Assembly: GCA_900550685.1 (NCBI GenBank)
Contig: URTS01000015.1
Span: forward strand, 1-20,943
Length of the DNA: 20,943 bases
Reading direction: 5' to 3'
From: an uncultured Oscillibacter sp.
GTDB taxonomy: Bacteria > Bacillota > Clostridia > Oscillospirales > Oscillospiraceae
In this document: in pieces, positions 19,956 to 20,943 of the stretch
Layout of the letters: each line of letters opens with the position of its first letter
How positions within the stretch are numbered: position 1 is the stretch's first letter
Position numbers and translations under genes: made by a program
Notes under the pieces: model-generated
The model's database searches: none
The model's input: the letters and a program-made list of their open reading frames with translations, nothing else
What the model was told of the DNA's origin: nothing

Positions 19956-20737
19956 TGGAAATGCAGATCGACATTCTGACCCTCTTCCCGGAATCCGTGG
20001 ACGCCATGATGAACGTCAGCATCCTGGGCCGGGCCCAGGAGTGGGGATACATCGCCATCCGCACCCACCAGATCCGGGCCTACACCACCAACAAGCAGAT
20101 GCAGGTGGACGATTATCCCTACGGCGGTGGCCGGGGGGCCGTGATGCAAGCAGACCCCCTGTTCCGCTGCTGGGAGCATGTGGTTCAGACGTACGGTCCC
20201 GGCCGGACCATCTTCATGTCCCCCTGCGGCCGGACCTTTACCCAGTCCGTTGCCAAGGAGCTGAAAGCCCGGTATGACCACCTGATCCTGGTCTGCGGCC
20301 ACTATGAGGGCATCGACCAGCGCTTCATCGACGAATGTGTGGACGAGGAACTGTCCATGGGCGACTTCGTTCTCACCGGCGGCGAGATTCCCGCCATGGC
20401 GGTGGCGGACGCGGTCTGCCGCATGGTGCCCGGTGTGCTGCCGGACGCCGAGTGCTTCGAGGAAGAATCCCACTGGGACGGCCTCCTGGAATACCCCCAG
20501 TACTCCCGCCCCGCCCTGTGGCACGACCGGGCCGTGCCGGAGATCCTGCTCTCCGGGGATCACGCCAAGGTGGCCGCCTGGCGGAAAAAGGAAAGCTACA
20601 AGCGCACCATGACCCGCCGTCCGGACCTTTTCGTCAAGTTTGACGAATCCAAGCTCACCACCAAAGCGGAACGGAAAATCCTGCAGCAGGCCAAGGAGGA
20701 ATTTGCTGCGGAGCACCGCCCGGACGCGGAAAATTGA
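19955..20737 (+). CDS. trmD: tRNA (guanine37-N1)-methyltransferase TrmD
   Basis: 260 residues, slightly longer than the approximately 245 usual. The SPOUT trefoil-knot fold is clear: QIDILTLFPE at the start, YPYGGGRGAVMQADPLF (55-70), the SAM-knot segments ILVCGHYEGIDQRF (111-124) and ELSMGDFVLTGGEIPAMA (132-149), then HWDGLLEYPQYSRP before the C-terminal tRNA-binding domain. It methylates G37 of tRNAs reading CNN codons and prevents frameshifting. It is essential in most bacteria. The charged C-terminal tail (AKEEFAAEHRPDAEN) accounts for the extra length. rplS, the usual downstream neighbour, is absent: a terminator follows. Confidence 0.97.
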   Translation: MEMQIDILTLFPESVDAMMNVSILGRAQEWGYIAIRTHQIRAYTTNKQMQVDDYPYGGGRGAVMQADPLFRCWEHVVQTYGPGRTIFMSPCGRTFTQSVAKELKARYDHLILVCGHYEGIDQRFIDECVDEELSMGDFVLTGGEIPAMAVADAVCRMVPGVLPDAECFEEESHWDGLLEYPQYSRPALWHDRAVPEILLSGDHAKVAAWRKKESYKRTMTRRPDLFVKFDESKLTTKAERKILQQAKEEFAAEHRPDAEN

Positions 20738-20766
20738 CCTTCTCCAGCTTTCTCTTTCTATATTAA

Positions 20767-20800
20767 AAGTCCCGGATGCCGGTGCATCCGGGACTTCTTT
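20767..20800. terminator. Bidirectional terminator between trmD and a convergent gene
   Basis: A perfect 13-bp stem (20767-20779 with 20784-20796, loop CGGT). Plus-strand transcripts end in CTTTA; on the minus strand the stem is followed by TTAATA, so it probably serves both convergent genes. Confidence 0.85.
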
Positions 20801-20806
20801 ATGTAT

Positions 20807-20943
20807 TCAATTATTCCGGGAGCACTTTTCCGCGTCGATGGCCAGCACCAGCATCAGCGCCCGGAGGGCATCCTTCGGATTTACCACATCGATGACATAG
20901 GTGTCCGTCCAATGGAACAGTTCCTTGGTCACGGTAGCCACCA
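20807..20943 (-). CDS. LURP-one/YxjI-like protein, C-terminal end (runs off the window)
   Basis: Only the last 44 codons are present on the minus strand, ending with TGA at 20807-20809. They read VATVTKELFHWTDTYVIDV, then VNPKDALRALM and LVLAIDAEKCSRNN. The pattern of strand KELFxWTDTYVIDV, a short acidic turn, then a hydrophobic helix LMLVLAID close to the end matches the C terminus of LURP-one-related/YxjI proteins, which share the tubby/scramblase-like beta-barrel fold. Function is unknown in bacteria. The assignment rests on a short segment. Confidence 0.65.
   Translation of the reverse strand, partial: VATVTKELFHWTDTYVIDVVNPKDALRALMLVLAIDAEKCSRNN

Overview
The window looks like a chromosomal segment of a strictly anaerobic, GC-rich Firmicute of the class Clostridia. 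I infer an Oscillospiraceae-like gut organism from the gene families, the strong AGGAGG ribosome binding sites and the sigma-A type promoters. No rRNA or marker gene fixes the species. A mosaic accessory block occupies about 1-6200, and a GC-rich, ordered chromosomal backbone occupies about 6300-20943.

Accessory block. Positions 1-1650 (minus strand) hold the end of an integrative-element module: a DUF7768-like gene fragment and a long ParB-family protein with an AT-hook-like motif, without a ParA. From about 1780 to 4720 base composition drops sharply. A perfect-consensus promoter (TTGACA, 17 bp, TATAAT) starts a tight plus-strand cluster of four small genes: two unknown soluble proteins, one unknown membrane protein and a YbjN-like protein. 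After it comes about 570 bp without a gene, full of structure: hairpins, a 29-nt direct repeat, the orphan 5' third of a tRNA-Ala, a repeat matching one beside parB, and a near-perfect 25-bp inverted repeat. Next are a zinc-ribbon pseudogene (in-frame TGA plus a lost Cys) and two small membrane proteins. GC-rich sequence then resumes with an M15A-type peptidase gene broken by a 17-bp insertion that is an exact inverted copy of adjacent DNA, and a DUF11-domain protein.

Backbone. From 16744 down to 6365 on the minus strand runs one co-directional gene set: metallo-beta-lactamase-fold hydrolase, PPC/DUF296 protein, E1 alpha, E1 beta, E2 and E3 of a 2-oxoacid/acetoin dehydrogenase complex (E3 carrying its own lipoyl domain), an SdpI/DUF1648-like membrane protein, and a complete TRAP transporter (DctQ, DctM, DctP). 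A FadR-type GntR regulator is divergently encoded at 17310. My reading is a regulated catabolic module: the TRAP system imports a carboxylate, the hydrolase and PPC protein may process an intermediate, and the dehydrogenase makes an acyl-CoA plus NADH. The substrate is unknown. This is the best candidate for an undescribed metabolic system here. The AT-rich four-gene cluster is the best candidate for an undescribed accessory system.

The right end is housekeeping: a HI0933/BaiN-like flavoprotein, rimM and trmD (overlapping by one base), a bidirectional terminator and the C-terminal end of a LURP-one/YxjI-like gene.
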